Shown in pieces: positions 24,637 through 32,878 of a stretch of 64,000 nucleotides of DNA (positions within the stretch are counted from its first letter, which is position 1; the number at the start of each line of letters is the position of its first letter). This DNA is from Methylobacterium sp. UNC378MF (GTDB lineage Bacteria > Pseudomonadota > Alphaproteobacteria > Rhizobiales > Beijerinckiaceae). The position numbers and the translations under genes were made by a program. Where the stretch lies: contig NZ_FMWU01000020.1 in the NCBI RefSeq assembly GCF_900103195.1, forward strand, positions 62,001 to 126,000. The letters run 5' to 3'. The notes under the pieces are model-generated. The model was not told where the DNA came from, ran no database searches, and saw only the letters and a list, made by a program, of their open reading frames with translations.

Positions 24637-25544
24637 GCGGCATCTCCGAACAGGTCGGTCTGCGCGACCGCCGGAGCCCGAGGCGCCTTCTTCGCCCGGG
24701 TGGCGTTCTTGCGCTCGCGCTTGGCCTCAGCCTCAAGCGACCGGATGGTGGAGCCTCGCAGAGAAGCGCCGCGGTTCGGGCTGCCGTGGGCGACCCGCTT
24801 GAAGGCTTCGTACCCCTCGTAGCCGCCGGGCTCGACGAGCCGCTTGAACTTCTCCAGGACCGGCACCTCGTCGGGGTCCATCATGGTCGCAACTTCGGGG
24901 ACCTCCTCCATGACGAAGGAGACAGGCTGCATCTCACGGATGAAGCGGGCGAACTCGTAGACGAGGTTGTTGCGGGGGTCGGAGATGTTCTGCTTGCCAG
25001 CCTTCGAGTACCCCTGGCAGGGCGGGCCGCCCGAGATGAGGTCGAGCTCCCCAAGCTGCATGCCGATAGCCTTGAGCACCCGCTCGGACGTCAGCTTGCG
25101 GACGTCGCCGATAAATAGATGGCTGACGCCGGCCACGCGCGCATCCTGCCCGCGAATCCAACCGGACCCGGCGACGAAGGTGGGGGTGCGGGCCAGCTTA
25201 CCGTCCGCGACTACGTGACCGCCCTTCACGGTCAGGCCCGAGCGCCGGTACTCCTTCTCGATGTAGGTGGACGTGCGCTTCTCGTCCTCCGGGGTCACGA
25301 AGTGCATCGTGACGCTGCCGTACCGGCACAGGTTCATCGCGTAGGTCAGGGCCGCGAAGACCTCGTACTCAGCCGCGGCCACGACCTCATAGCCGGCCTG
25401 GATCAGGCCGAGGGACATGCCGCCGGCTCCGGCGAAGAAGTCCATCGCCTTCGGTCGCCGGCCGACGCGGGCGCGCTTCTCGGCGACGGCGCTGGGGAGG
25501 ATCAGGCCCGTCGGGGCCCGGACGAAGTCGCGCTGCCCGAGCAT
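24633..25544 (-). CDS. C5-cytosine DNA methyltransferase, short form
   Basis: 303 residues from ATG 25544. Motif I (DFFAGAGGMSLGLIQAG), the catalytic motif IV (ISGGPPCQGYSKAG) and a motif VI-like MEEVPEV (usually ENV) are clear. After about residue 235 the expected motifs VIII-X and target-recognition domain are not evident; the tail is basic (AKRERKNATRAKKAPRAP). A 60-residue insert sits between motifs II and III. It probably protects element DNA, but the missing TRD leaves the specificity, and perhaps the activity, in doubt. It overlaps both neighbours. Confidence 0.8.
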   Translation of the reverse strand: MLGQRDFVRAPTGLILPSAVAEKRARVGRRPKAMDFFAGAGGMSLGLIQAGYEVVAAAEYEVFAALTYAMNLCRYGSVTMHFVTPEDEKRTSTYIEKEYRRSGLTVKGGHVVADGKLARTPTFVAGSGWIRGQDARVAGVSHLFIGDVRKLTSERVLKAIGMQLGELDLISGGPPCQGYSKAGKQNISDPRNNLVYEFARFIREMQPVSFVMEEVPEVATMMDPDEVPVLEKFKRLVEPGGYEGYEAFKRVAHGSPNRGASLRGSTIRSLEAEAKRERKNATRAKKAPRAPAVAQTDLFGDAA

Positions 25545-25810
25545 CACAGGACCTCCGCGTGGAGCAGGGTAACAACGTCCCCGTCGTAAAGCGTCACGGT
25601 CTCGGGCTGGCGCGGCACGTAGCGGACCTCTCGGACCAGCCCGAGGCCCTCCAGGATTCGCGCGGCCGGCCCGCGGCGCCTGCGCACGACGTCGTTCACG
25701 TATGGGACGCTCAGGCCGTGCGCGGCCGCCCACGCCGTCTGGCCGCCTGCCTCGATGCAGGCGGCCCGGAGACGGCCGACGACTTCTTCCTCTGTCAGCG
25801 ATGCGGCCAT
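25544..25810 (-). CDS. Helix-turn-helix protein (Cro/repressor-like), first gene of leftward operon
   Basis: 88 residues. An N-terminal helix-turn-helix is apparent (VVGRLRAACIEAGGQTAWAA, then HGLSVPYVNDVVRRRRGP), like YdaS/Cro-type phage regulators that use an antitoxin-like Ala-Trp pattern. Its stop overlaps the methyltransferase start (TGATG). It faces an AT-rich divergent control region with a perfect palindrome, so it may regulate both arms. Confidence 0.65.
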   Translation of the reverse strand: MAASLTEEEVVGRLRAACIEAGGQTAWAAAHGLSVPYVNDVVRRRRGPAARILEGLGLVREVRYVPRQPETVTLYDGDVVTLLHAEVL

Positions 25811-25907
25811 TTCCAGTCTCAGGCATGTTAAACTCAGTAGAGACTATGGACATTCCGTTGAAAAGCAAGATGCCATATTCCTTCGACATTCGGGGGATCG
25901 TAATTCG

Positions 25908-25928
25908 TAATTTGCAAATTGCAAATTA
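25908..25928. promoter_or_regulatory. 21-bp perfect palindrome in the divergent early control region
   Basis: Arms TAATTTGCAA and TTGCAAATTA flank a single central A. It sits in the AT-rich gap (25811-26026) between the leftward HTH operon and the rightward gene at 26027. This is the classical position and form of a phage repressor operator. The surrounding GC content is far lower than the rest of the element. Confidence 0.65.
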
Positions 25929-26026
25929 CCAATTAGGTCAGCGAAAAAATTTTCGGCGAATCTTTAAACGTGCTTGGCCGAGTGCTTCAATCTGGCAATC
26001 AGTGAATTGCCAGGAGGTCCCGACAC

Positions 26027-26614
26027 ATGCTCGCCTTCGCCATCCCCGCCAAGCACTGGCTATGGACGGGCGCCCTCACGCCGGGGACGCGCCGCGTCGT
26101 GGCTGACCGGCCGCTCCATCCCGCCCGCTACGAGATCATCGACGGGTTCCACACCGGCATCGTCGAGGCCGACCTGCCCGAGGGTACCGTCGTCGTGACG
26201 ATCTCCGCCGGCATGCCGGAGCGGTTCGGCACTGCCTACGTCGTGCTCGCCGAGGTCCTTCAGCACGTTCACGAACACGAGGCCCAGGACCTCCTCGATC
26301 CGGCCGAGGCGACACTCCGCCTGCACGAGCGCCTCAAGCAGCAGGCCGGCCTCGACTGCGTGTCGCGCCGGTTCCGCTACCCCAACGGGCACGCCATGAA
26401 GAAGGGCGAGCTCCGGGTCCGCGGCGGCTGGCACGCCGTCGTCACAGACACGACCGCCCGCCAGGTTTGGCTGCGCGCCGCGACGACGGCCGAGATCCTC
26501 GCTGGCGGCGGCGTCGTCCCGGAGGCGCCGGTCGGACAGGACCTGATCGCGGCCATCCGCGCCGAGGTCGCCGAGACCGCAGCGGAGGAAGCTGACACTC
26601 CCGCCGCGGCGTGA
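26027..26614 (+). CDS. Hypothetical protein (rightward arm of the element)
   Basis: It has 195 residues, starting MLAFAIPAKHWLWTGALTPG, with CCAGGAGG before the ATG. No recognised domain; the C-terminal 50 residues are Ala/Glu-rich. It is the first gene to the right of the palindromic operator and ends just before a strong hairpin. Likely an early element gene of unknown role. Confidence 0.65.
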   Translation: MLAFAIPAKHWLWTGALTPGTRRVVADRPLHPARYEIIDGFHTGIVEADLPEGTVVVTISAGMPERFGTAYVVLAEVLQHVHEHEAQDLLDPAEATLRLHERLKQQAGLDCVSRRFRYPNGHAMKKGELRVRGGWHAVVTDTTARQVWLRAATTAEILAGGGVVPEAPVGQDLIAAIRAEVAETAAEEADTPAAA

Positions 26615-26623
26615 ACACCAGTC

Positions 26624-26650
26624 CCCGGGCTGGTGCATTTCCAGCCCGGG
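26624..26650 (+). terminator. Hairpin between 26.6 kb genes
   Basis: CCCGGGCTGG and CCAGCCCGGG form a perfect 10-bp stem with a 7-base loop, 10 bases after a stop codon. There is no T-run, so it may attenuate rather than end transcription. Confidence 0.5.
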
Positions 26651-26706
26651 ATTCAGCCTTCCCACGGGTCCGCAGAGCCGGCCCTTCAGTCAGGAATCCC
26701 CACGTC

Positions 26707-27360
26707 ATGCGCAAGATCGCCAAGCTCGCCGCCCTCGTCCTCGCCGCCATGGCGGCCGCCACACAGGCCGTCTGGGACGGCTCGAAGTGGGTCATGAAGA
26801 GCCTGTTCGCCCCGCCGCAGCCCGTGGGCGTCGAGGTCGGAGACGCGATGGACGCCGTGGCCGCCCGAGCCGCCGCGCCCGTGACACCGTCACAGCCGGC
26901 GGCGCGTGACACCGTCACGCCCGCCCCGGCGCCGGCCCCCAAGTCCGAGACCGCCCCGAAGGCCGCCGCGACGGCGAAAGTTGTCGAGCTCGATCCCGTC
27001 CTCGCGAAGGGCAAGGCGGCCTACGCGTTCGCCTGCGCCCTCGCGACGCTGGGTGACGAGCCCCCGACGGAGGGTCTCAACGAGGCCGAGATCGCGTGGC
27101 TGAATTCGCTCAACACGATGGAGATGATGCACATCTGGCGCGGCGGCCCGATGCAGGCCGGCGCCCACATGCTCGGCATTAAGGCCATCCCCGGGCTGCC
27201 CCTGTGCCCGACCCTGTCGGAGTACAGGCACATCCTGGGAAGCGCGGCGCAAGTGACGCCTCGTCAGCGCGAGGAGATCGCCGAGTACAACGCCACCCTC
27301 GACCAGGCATTCGAGGACATGATCTCGGACCCGGGCTTCCAACTGAAGCAGGGCATCTGA
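26707..27360 (+). CDS. Membrane-anchored hypothetical protein with Ala/Pro-rich linker
   Basis: 217 residues from ATG 26707. A hydrophobic N-terminus (KLAALVLAAMAAATQAVWDG) could be a signal anchor, followed by an Ala/Pro/Thr-rich linker (about 45-95) and a helical C-terminal domain (MEMMHIWRGGPMQAGAHMLG ... REEIAEYNATLDQAFEDMIS). No family recognised. A strong terminator follows. Confidence 0.6.
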   Translation: MRKIAKLAALVLAAMAAATQAVWDGSKWVMKSLFAPPQPVGVEVGDAMDAVAARAAAPVTPSQPAARDTVTPAPAPAPKSETAPKAAATAKVVELDPVLAKGKAAYAFACALATLGDEPPTEGLNEAEIAWLNSLNTMEMMHIWRGGPMQAGAHMLGIKAIPGLPLCPTLSEYRHILGSAAQVTPRQREEIAEYNATLDQAFEDMISDPGFQLKQGI

Positions 27361-27378
27361 CGCCACCCCCGAACAGCG

Positions 27379-27418
27379 AAAGGCCCGCCCCGGGACGCCG
27401 GGGCGGGCCTTTCTTTTT
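27379..27418 (+). terminator. Rho-independent terminator
   Basis: AAGGCCCGCCCCGG pairs with CCGGGGCGGGCCTT over a short loop and is followed by TCTTTTT. It lies about 20 bases after the stop at 27360 and ends the rightward unit. Confidence 0.85.
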
Positions 27419-27499
27419 GTCGCTCACCCTGCGGTCCGGGCCTTGATAGTTGCTGCGTGCACACTTTGTCGTGCTACCGCGTGCGCACAGATGCCGACG

Positions 27500-27856
27500 C
27501 TATGCCGACCGGGCGGCCCGCAGGACGAGGCCCTCAGCGCGGAGGGCGCGCCGGTGCATGCTCGCGGTCTCAGCCTTGGCGGTGGCGGTCTCCTGACGGG
27601 ATGTGGCGAGCTCCCGCTGCAGCCGGGCGACCTGCGCGCGGAGTTCGGCCGCCTCGTCGACGGCGGCCTGATGGAGAGCGCGCTGGCGGGTGACGGCGGC
27701 CATCGCGCGCCCGGCGGCGCTGGCGTTCCGGAGGCCCTGCTCGTAATCGGCGTCGGCCTGACGCTGCCGGGCATCCGCGAGGCTCGTAGCCAGGACGCCA
27801 GCCAGGCCCATGCCCACCCGGTCGAGGTCGCTGGCGATTCCGTGGGCGGTCGTCAT
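27500..27856 (-). CDS. Coiled-coil hypothetical protein
   Basis: It has 118 residues, nearly all helical, with a clear coiled-coil stretch in the middle (VDEAAELRAQVARLQRELAT). It starts MTTAHGIASDLDRVGMGLAG. GGGAGTGACCC lies before the ATG. Such small coiled-coil proteins are common in phage genomes (scaffold or lysis accessory), but nothing more specific can be said. Confidence 0.6.
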   Translation of the reverse strand: MTTAHGIASDLDRVGMGLAGVLATSLADARQRQADADYEQGLRNASAAGRAMAAVTRQRALHQAAVDEAAELRAQVARLQRELATSRQETATAKAETASMHRRALRAEGLVLRAARSA

Positions 27857-28083
27857 TGGGTCACTCCCTCGTCCGGTGTGATTTCACGATCGGGGGTCAC
27901 GGACTCACTGTCGAGTAGGAGTCAACGCTTGTCCCTGGCCCGGACGCCGGAACGTGGGGAGAACTCTGAGCACGGTTAGCGCCCCGTTACTTGCTGCCTC
28001 TGTAACGGATTGTGGGAAGTACGGCGTCACCGGCCCGAGGGCATGTGTGGTCCGGTGCACGGGGGCAGGGCACGCTCCGCGGC

Positions 28084-28689
28084 ATGGAGATCTCAGTCAC
28101 CGTCGACCGGTCCGGTTACGACCGCCAGGTCAGCGACCTCGCCGCCAGGGTGCTCAAGCCGGCCTTGCAGGAGGTCGCCGACTATCTCGGCGCGGCCGCC
28201 CGCCAGCGCCTGATGGCGGAGACCGTCCTGCGCTTCGACAACCCGGTCGCGTGGACGGTCAACGCCTTCGCCTATCGGCGAGACGCGGCCGGGGACGACG
28301 CCGGCACATACGTCTTCGTCCTCGGCGACCAAGCGCAGTACTTCGGCCTGGAGGTCGAGGGCGGCCCCCGCGTGGCCGGCGACTACGCGACGACGAAGGG
28401 AGGCCCGCTCGTCCCGGCGTCCGGCGCCGCCGACAAGCTGGACGCCGAGGGCAACCTGCCCCGCAATTTCGTCCGTGACGCCGTCGCGGCCGGGGCCCAC
28501 TGGATGCGTCTCAAGGTTGGCGAGCCGGAGGCCCTGGTGCTGCCCGGCCGGGGGCGCCTGCAGGTCCTGGCGGTCATCTCCGAGCGGATCGAATACCAGC
28601 CCCGATTCCTGTTCGCTGACATCGTCCGTGACGCCGTCCTGCAGAAGGCCCTGGCCGCCGTCACGAAGTACCTGAGCGGTGCTAGATGA
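28084..28689 (+). CDS. Phage-type hypothetical protein
   Basis: It has 201 residues from ATG 28084 (MEISVTVDRSGYDRQVSDLA). The length and the layout (helix, then a beta-rich middle with LRFDNPVAWTVNAFAYRRD, then FVRDAVAAGA and FADIVRDAVLQKALAAVTKY at the end) recall head-tail or minor tail morphogenesis proteins, but no family is certain. It converges with and overlaps the next gene by 8 bases. Confidence 0.55.
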   Translation: MEISVTVDRSGYDRQVSDLAARVLKPALQEVADYLGAAARQRLMAETVLRFDNPVAWTVNAFAYRRDAAGDDAGTYVFVLGDQAQYFGLEVEGGPRVAGDYATTKGGPLVPASGAADKLDAEGNLPRNFVRDAVAAGAHWMRLKVGEPEALVLPGRGRLQVLAVISERIEYQPRFLFADIVRDAVLQKALAAVTKYLSGAR

Positions 28690-29377
28690 GGAACACGGGC
28701 GACCAGACCGAGATGCCGACGAGGAAGGCGTTGCCGTTCTGGGCGGGCGGAGCGACCGGCGCGGGTGCCGCCACGCCCCCGTTGGCGGGCGGGACGTATC
28801 CGGTCGGCGGCGGGCTGTTCGGGTTCGAGGGGATGTACGTATTCACCCATGTCATCCCCATGTCGAAGGTTGCCGGCACGATCTTGTCGTAGCCATCAGC
28901 CCTGACGATGAGGTCGTGCGACTGCACGTGGAAGAACGCGCCGTCCACCCCGGTGCTCGGCACGTCCCAGCTCGTGCCCGTCCAGTCGACCGGGATGTTC
29001 CCGCCGGGCGGGTTGGTCGTCTTCATGAAATTCCCGGCCAGGTCGTAGAGCGCGAGGCGCTGCCCGTCGGTAAGGGTGACGACGATGGCGTTCATCCCGA
29101 CGCAGGCCGGGGTGCACGGGTGTCCCGAGCTGGTCCTGACGAGCGCGTTGTCATTGACGCTCGTCCAAGAGCCGCTCGACTCGATGATGTACTCGTTGCT
29201 CGGCACGTCCCCGACGTCGAGGTACTGAAGCACCGTCCATGTCATGTTGACCATGGACTGTCCGACGGGGATGATCTCGGCGCCGCCCGCCAGCGTCAGC
29301 CGGACGAGCCCGTACGGGCTGGCGAAGCGGTAGTCGCTGTTGTCCCAGTCGACGATGCTGCTCTTGGGGTACGGCAT
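28682..29377 (-). CDS. Hypothetical protein, possibly a phage tail/decoration protein
   Basis: 231 residues, beta-rich, with repeated short hydrophobic strands and a Pro/Asn-rich C-terminal part (PSNPNSPPPTGYVPPANGGV). No signal peptide, no recognised domain. It follows the decayed head genes in the same direction, so a virion or adhesin-like role is possible but not shown. Confidence 0.55.
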   Translation of the reverse strand: MPYPKSSIVDWDNSDYRFASPYGLVRLTLAGGAEIIPVGQSMVNMTWTVLQYLDVGDVPSNEYIIESSGSWTSVNDNALVRTSSGHPCTPACVGMNAIVVTLTDGQRLALYDLAGNFMKTTNPPGGNIPVDWTGTSWDVPSTGVDGAFFHVQSHDLIVRADGYDKIVPATFDMGMTWVNTYIPSNPNSPPPTGYVPPANGGVAAPAPVAPPAQNGNAFLVGISVWSPVFLI

Positions 29378-29434
29378 GAGGGGCGTCCTTGCGTCAGGTG
29401 CTACGGGCGGGGCTCGGGCGGTTGGGGCGGCCGG

Positions 29435-29990
29435 TCAGTCCTTGCTGTCCCCGTGGAGGCAAGCGGCGCGCAGCGCCTTCACGAGCTCGTCCTCCTCGGC
29501 GGCCGGGCCGCCGCCGGCGCCGAGCTTCGGATTCGGGGCCTCCGCGTTCATCGCTCTGCGGAAGGCGTCGCCCTTCGGCGAATCGCCCGCCTCGCGCGTC
29601 TCGGGGGCCGCGGCGGCAAAGGTGTCGACGTCCTGCAGTGCAACAGCGAACAGCGTCTAGGCCTGCTCGGCGAAGAGGTCGGTGTCGAAGGCGAGCGCGG
29701 CGGCGAGGGCCGGGAAGAGCTTGCCGTTGGCCGACTGCGTGATGGCCTTTATGCGGGCCTTCTCGCCGGAGGCGCCGGTCGCGGCGGCGGTGGCGCCCTT
29801 CTTGACGTCCTTCTTCTCGTCGGCGGGCTCACCGTCCTCTTCGGAGGCATCCTTGTCCTCCTCCTTGCCCCCGGCCTTCTTGGCCTTAGCCTTGTCCTCG
29901 TTGGTCTGCTCCGAGGCGGTGCGGGGCGTCGCCAGCTTGGCGCGGAGGCGAGGGGCGGAAATGGGCTGCTCCGGGTTCGGGGGACCCGCG
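29435..29990 (-). pseudogene. Phage head-maturation protease (S49/ClpP-type), detached C-terminal part with TAG
   Basis: The frame SAPRLRAKLATP ... (Lys/Glu-rich scaffold-like linker) ... KARIKAITQSANGKLFPALA, then ALAFDTDLFAEQA, matches the C-terminal end of lambda gpC-like proteases (typically ERARIKAIL...LAFETDM.AEAA). A TAG at 29657-29659 follows EQA; beyond it the same frame continues TLFAVALQDVDTFAAAAPE for about 75 codons to a TGA at 29435. CAG to TAG is the simplest explanation. The N-terminal catalytic part lies 1.4 kb to the right, beyond inserted rightward genes. Confidence 0.6.
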
Positions 29991-30061
29991 CCCAACCTCG
30001 GTATCCAGCCGGGGCCGTTGAGCGGGCCTGGAACTGTTGTCCCGGCGAGCGTCAGGTGCCG

Positions 30062-30086
30062 CCGTGCATCGGCCAATACATGCCGG
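30062..30086 (-). repeat. Element repeat, copy 1 (mini-ORF MYWPMHGGT)
   Basis: The minus strand reads CCGGCATGTATTGGCCGATG followed by CACGG. It differs at only a few positions from copies at 33143 and 33662. Each copy contains an ATG that opens a tiny frame; here nine codons, MYWPMHGGT. Confidence 0.6.
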
Positions 30087-30347
30087 ACAGAAAAAATCGG
30101 CGGTGGAAAACGCTTGCCTCGCGTGCGTGCGCGCCCGCCTGCTGGCTTTAGAAGTCCGCAGTCGGAAGCGGGGCCGCAATTCGCAGGATGACTTGGATGG
30201 TCTGAACATCCCGGCATCTGACGCCGTTCGACGGCATTTCTCGGGGTTGACATGCTGACGGCGGAAATTCCCGCGTCGGAAATCAGTGCCCTCTAAACGC
30301 CGTGCGCCCTTGCGCTTCAATCCGCCGTGTGCATCTATGACGGTGTC

Positions 30348-30974
30348 ATGGACGCATTGGATAAACTCATCGCCGAAAAGCGGCAGGCCATTCGGGTCGT
30401 AGAGGCGGAAATCTCCGACCACGAGGCCAAGGTCGCTACCCTGCGTGAGAGCATCGCTCTCGCCACCGTCGAGCTTGCGGCCTTTGAAAAGGCCGCGGCG
30501 CTTCGGCCGGTCTCGTCGCGCGGCGACGACGAGGAAGCCTTCGACACGCATGACGGTGACGGTAAGCGCCGCGGGCGCCAGAGGGGCGCGATCTCGCACG
30601 CTTGGCGGACCGCTCTCGGCTATCTGTACTTGATGGGTGAGCGCTTCGACTACGAGCGCATGCACGAGGTCGCACAGAACGCCGGCATCACGACCAGCTT
30701 CGCCTCCATCCGCGACCGCGCGCGCGATTACGTCGAGCGCGGGCTGCTCGACGGGTCTGCTGACGCCGGCTTCGTCGTGACGGACAAGGCCGCCAACCAG
30801 TTCAAGTTCGACCAGGCGCCGGCTGCCGGCCATGGGGGGACCGCCCCCGAGATGCCTGAGATCGAGGAAGAGGAGGAGGACGACGCCTCGGACGCCGGAA
30901 CTCTGCGCGAGCAGGGCGCGACCGGGAATACGTCGTTCTCCGGGGATTCCGACGGAGGCGGTATGGCCTCATAG
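30348..30974 (+). CDS. Hypothetical protein with N-terminal coiled coil, cargo inside the head-gene region
   Basis: It has 208 residues from ATG 30348. The N-terminal 50 residues form a coiled coil (LIAEKRQAIRVVEAEISDHE ... TVELAAFEKAAAL), the middle has a helical fold (ISHAWRTALGYLYLMGERFD ... GITTSFASIRDRARDYVERG) that resembles a winged-helix, and the tail is acidic (IEEEEEDDASDAG). It is transcribed against the surrounding head genes, lies between the two halves of the protease gene and ends at a strong hairpin. It looks like a self-contained cargo ('moron') gene; function unknown. Confidence 0.65.
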   Translation: MDALDKLIAEKRQAIRVVEAEISDHEAKVATLRESIALATVELAAFEKAAALRPVSSRGDDEEAFDTHDGDGKRRGRQRGAISHAWRTALGYLYLMGERFDYERMHEVAQNAGITTSFASIRDRARDYVERGLLDGSADAGFVVTDKAANQFKFDQAPAAGHGGTAPEMPEIEEEEEDDASDAGTLREQGATGNTSFSGDSDGGGMAS

Positions 30975-31013
30975 AAAGTGCTTCGACGGCTGAGGTCCTG
31001 CCGGTCGAAGTAA

Positions 31014-31044
31014 CGGAGCCGGGTGCTACCAACACCCGGCTCCG
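31014..31044 (+). terminator. 12-bp stem hairpin terminator
   Basis: CGGAGCCGGGTG pairs perfectly with CACCCGGCTCCG around a 7-base loop, about 40 bases after the stop at 30974. There is no T-tract. Confidence 0.6.
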
Positions 31045-31183
31045 TATGGACCACCAACGATAGCCGCTCCCGGGAGGAAGCTGCGCTGAAAGTCGACGGC
31101 TCGCAGCCTCAACGTGTCACTTTCCGCCGCAGTTTTCAACTCGGGAGCTCCTTCATCCTGTATATGAACAGGAGGGCTCGCCA

Positions 31184-31363
31184 ATGCGCGGCCGCTTCCC
31201 CTGCACGTTCGAGATGGCGTGCTACGTCCTCTACCTCGTTGAGATCCTCGGCCTCAGCCAGACGGAGGCCGCCATCCGCGTTGGTCTTAACGTCGGCTCG
31301 GTGAACCACGTCGTCCATGGCCGCCGCCACCCGACGGCGTATCCGGTCCCGCTTCCGTCGTGA
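31184..31363 (+). CDS. Small HTH-like protein, 59 residues
   Basis: ATG 31184 is preceded by AGGAGG. The sequence MACYVLYLVEILGLSQTEAA followed by IRVGLNVGSVNHVVHGRRHP has the pattern of a helix-turn-helix (SQTEAAIRVGLNVGSVNHVVHG), so it may be a DNA-binding regulator. Its stop is followed by a hairpin (GCCGGGGC/GCCCCGGC). It stands with the 30348 gene as rightward cargo inside the leftward head-gene remnants. Confidence 0.65.
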   Translation: MRGRFPCTFEMACYVLYLVEILGLSQTEAAIRVGLNVGSVNHVVHGRRHPTAYPVPLPS

Positions 31364-31371
31364 CCCATCCG

Positions 31372-31394
31372 GCCGGGGCATTCATCGCCCCGGC
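31372..31394. terminator. Hairpin at the junction of cargo gene and protease remnant
   Basis: GCCGGGGC-ATTCATC-GCCCCGGC, perfect 8-bp stem, 8 bases after the 59-residue gene and just beyond the leftward protease stop at 31398. It could serve both convergent transcripts. Confidence 0.5.
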
Positions 31395-31397
31395 TCC

Positions 31398-32246
31398 CTA
31401 TGCGACAAGCAGGCCGGTCGAGGCCTCGTCCTCGACGAGCTCAGCCATGACTTCGTCGAAGGTGGATACCTCGTCGGCGAGGCCGGCGTCGACGGCGGCT
31501 TGACCGATGAACACCGCGCCCTGGCCGAACTGCTCGGATCCGACGACGTCCACGGACAGGCCGCGGTAGGCGGCGACCTATGCGATGAACACTGCGGCGG
31601 TGTCGTCGGCGTTCTTCTGGATGGCGGCCCGCCCCGAATCGGTCGCGACGTCGGGCCTCTTGTTCGGGGTCTGCGAGGAGATGATCTCGTGGGTCTTCAC
31701 GCCGGCCTTCTCGTCGGCGCCGCGGCGGTCGACGATGGAGCAGCAGCAGCCGAGCGACCCGACGGCCGAGGTCGGCGTCACCACGATGTGGTCGGCGGGG
31801 GACACGTTCCAGAGGGCCGCGCTGCAGGCGTCCCCGGCGACGAAGGCCACGACGGGCATGTGCGCGGCCGCCGCCTTCACCGCGGCCGCCGCCTCGCTGC
31901 AGCCGGTGACCTGCCCGCTGGGGCTGTCGACCTCCAGGATGATGGCCGTGACGCCGCCGTGGGCGACCGCCGCGGCGAGGTCCGCCTTCAGGGTCGTGTA
32001 CGAGGTCATGCCGCAACTCTGCAGCCACGACGCGTAGGCGATGAGCGGGCCGATGACTCGGATGATGGCGACGCCGTTACGGACGATGCCCCTGCCGTAC
32101 TCGCGCAGGTAATCGTCCCCCTCGGCCAGCGCAGCCCGCTTCGGGGTGCCGTCGCCCTCGTCGTGGTCCCCGGTCGAGACGCCGCCGGTGACGTGGCTCT
32201 GCGCCCGCGGGGCGAGGGCCTGGATCTCGACGCCCTCCCGGCGAGC
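31398..32246 (-). pseudogene. Phage head-maturation protease (S49/ClpP-type), catalytic part, start lost and TAG inside
   Basis: The frame contains the S49 features: VAIIRVIGPLIAYASW, an ILEVDSPSGQVTG substrate loop, and VVAFVAGDACSAALWNVSPA, followed by VVTPTSAVGSLG. The nucleophile would be the Ser in DACSAALW; the general-base Lys region follows. A TAG (31578-31580) interrupts ...DTAAVFIA / VAAYRGLSVDVV, where CAG (Gln) is expected. The frame then runs to TAG at 31398. Upstream it joins the portal gene at about 32246 without its own start. It is a dead head protease of lambda gpC type. Confidence 0.7.
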
Positions 32247-32871
32247 GAGGAACACAGTAGCCCTTCGGCGCTCCGGTCTCGGGGTCGAGCTCGATGCCCC
32301 GACGGCGGGTCGCCGTGTCGGGCGCGAATTCCGGGTTTGAGAGCCGGTCGGCCTCGACCACGCGGAAGCAGGTGCCGAACCGGGTGAGCCCGTTCTCGGG
32401 CAGGTAGTAGGGCACGGCGACGCCGGATCCCGACACGATGGTCGAGGTCAGGAGCTCCGAGGCCATGAAGCCCAGGGTCTCGGTGCGGGAGGCGTCGCAG
32501 TTGGTGGTCCGGGCCCAGTTCCGGAACAGGCCGCGGACGACGCGGGACCACTCCTCCGCTCAGAGCTTGCTCTTCCCGAGCGTCTTTCAGTCGGGCGTCG
32601 GGACGGCGTCGAGCCCTTCGCCGACGATGGCGAGGACCTGCTGCTGGATGGCCGAATAGACCTGTCCTTCGTGCCGCTCCGAGCCGCGCCCGCGCCAGAA
32701 CGCGATGTCGGCCTCTGGTCCGTTGTCGGCGTCGGCGCTGCCGCGAGAGACCCGCCAGTCCCGCATCCCTCGCGCGAACGAAGTGCCGGGCCAGCTGCTG
32801 TCGATGGCTGCGTTCCGGCTTAGGGGCGTGAGCCCGTCGGCTGTGACGAGGGCGGGGACGCGAGGCTGCAT
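32247..32871 (-). pseudogene. Phage portal protein (lambda gpB type), two internal TGA and 3' truncated
   Basis: It starts MQPRVPALVTADGLTPLSRN, then continues as SWPGTSFARGMRDWRVSRGS, typical of lambda-family portals. TGA codons stand at 32587-32589 and 32560-32562 in the segment PD-stop-KTLGKSKL-stop-AEEW; portal relatives have Trp at both places (PDWKTLGKSKLWAEEW), so both are TGG to TGA changes. After FRVVEADRLSNPEFAPDT and RRRGIELDPETGAPKGY the gene passes directly into protease sequence, so about 300 residues were deleted. Starts 7 bases after the gpW stop. Confidence 0.75.
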
Positions 32872-32878
32872 GTTGGCC

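Noticed and set aside
28679..30151. 490-codon rightward frame
   Set aside because: Low-complexity Gly/Val/Arg sequence antisense to a hypothetical gene and the protease remnant; no start signal or domain.
31317..32387. 356-codon rightward frame
   Set aside because: Antisense to recognisable S49 protease and portal sequence; shadow.
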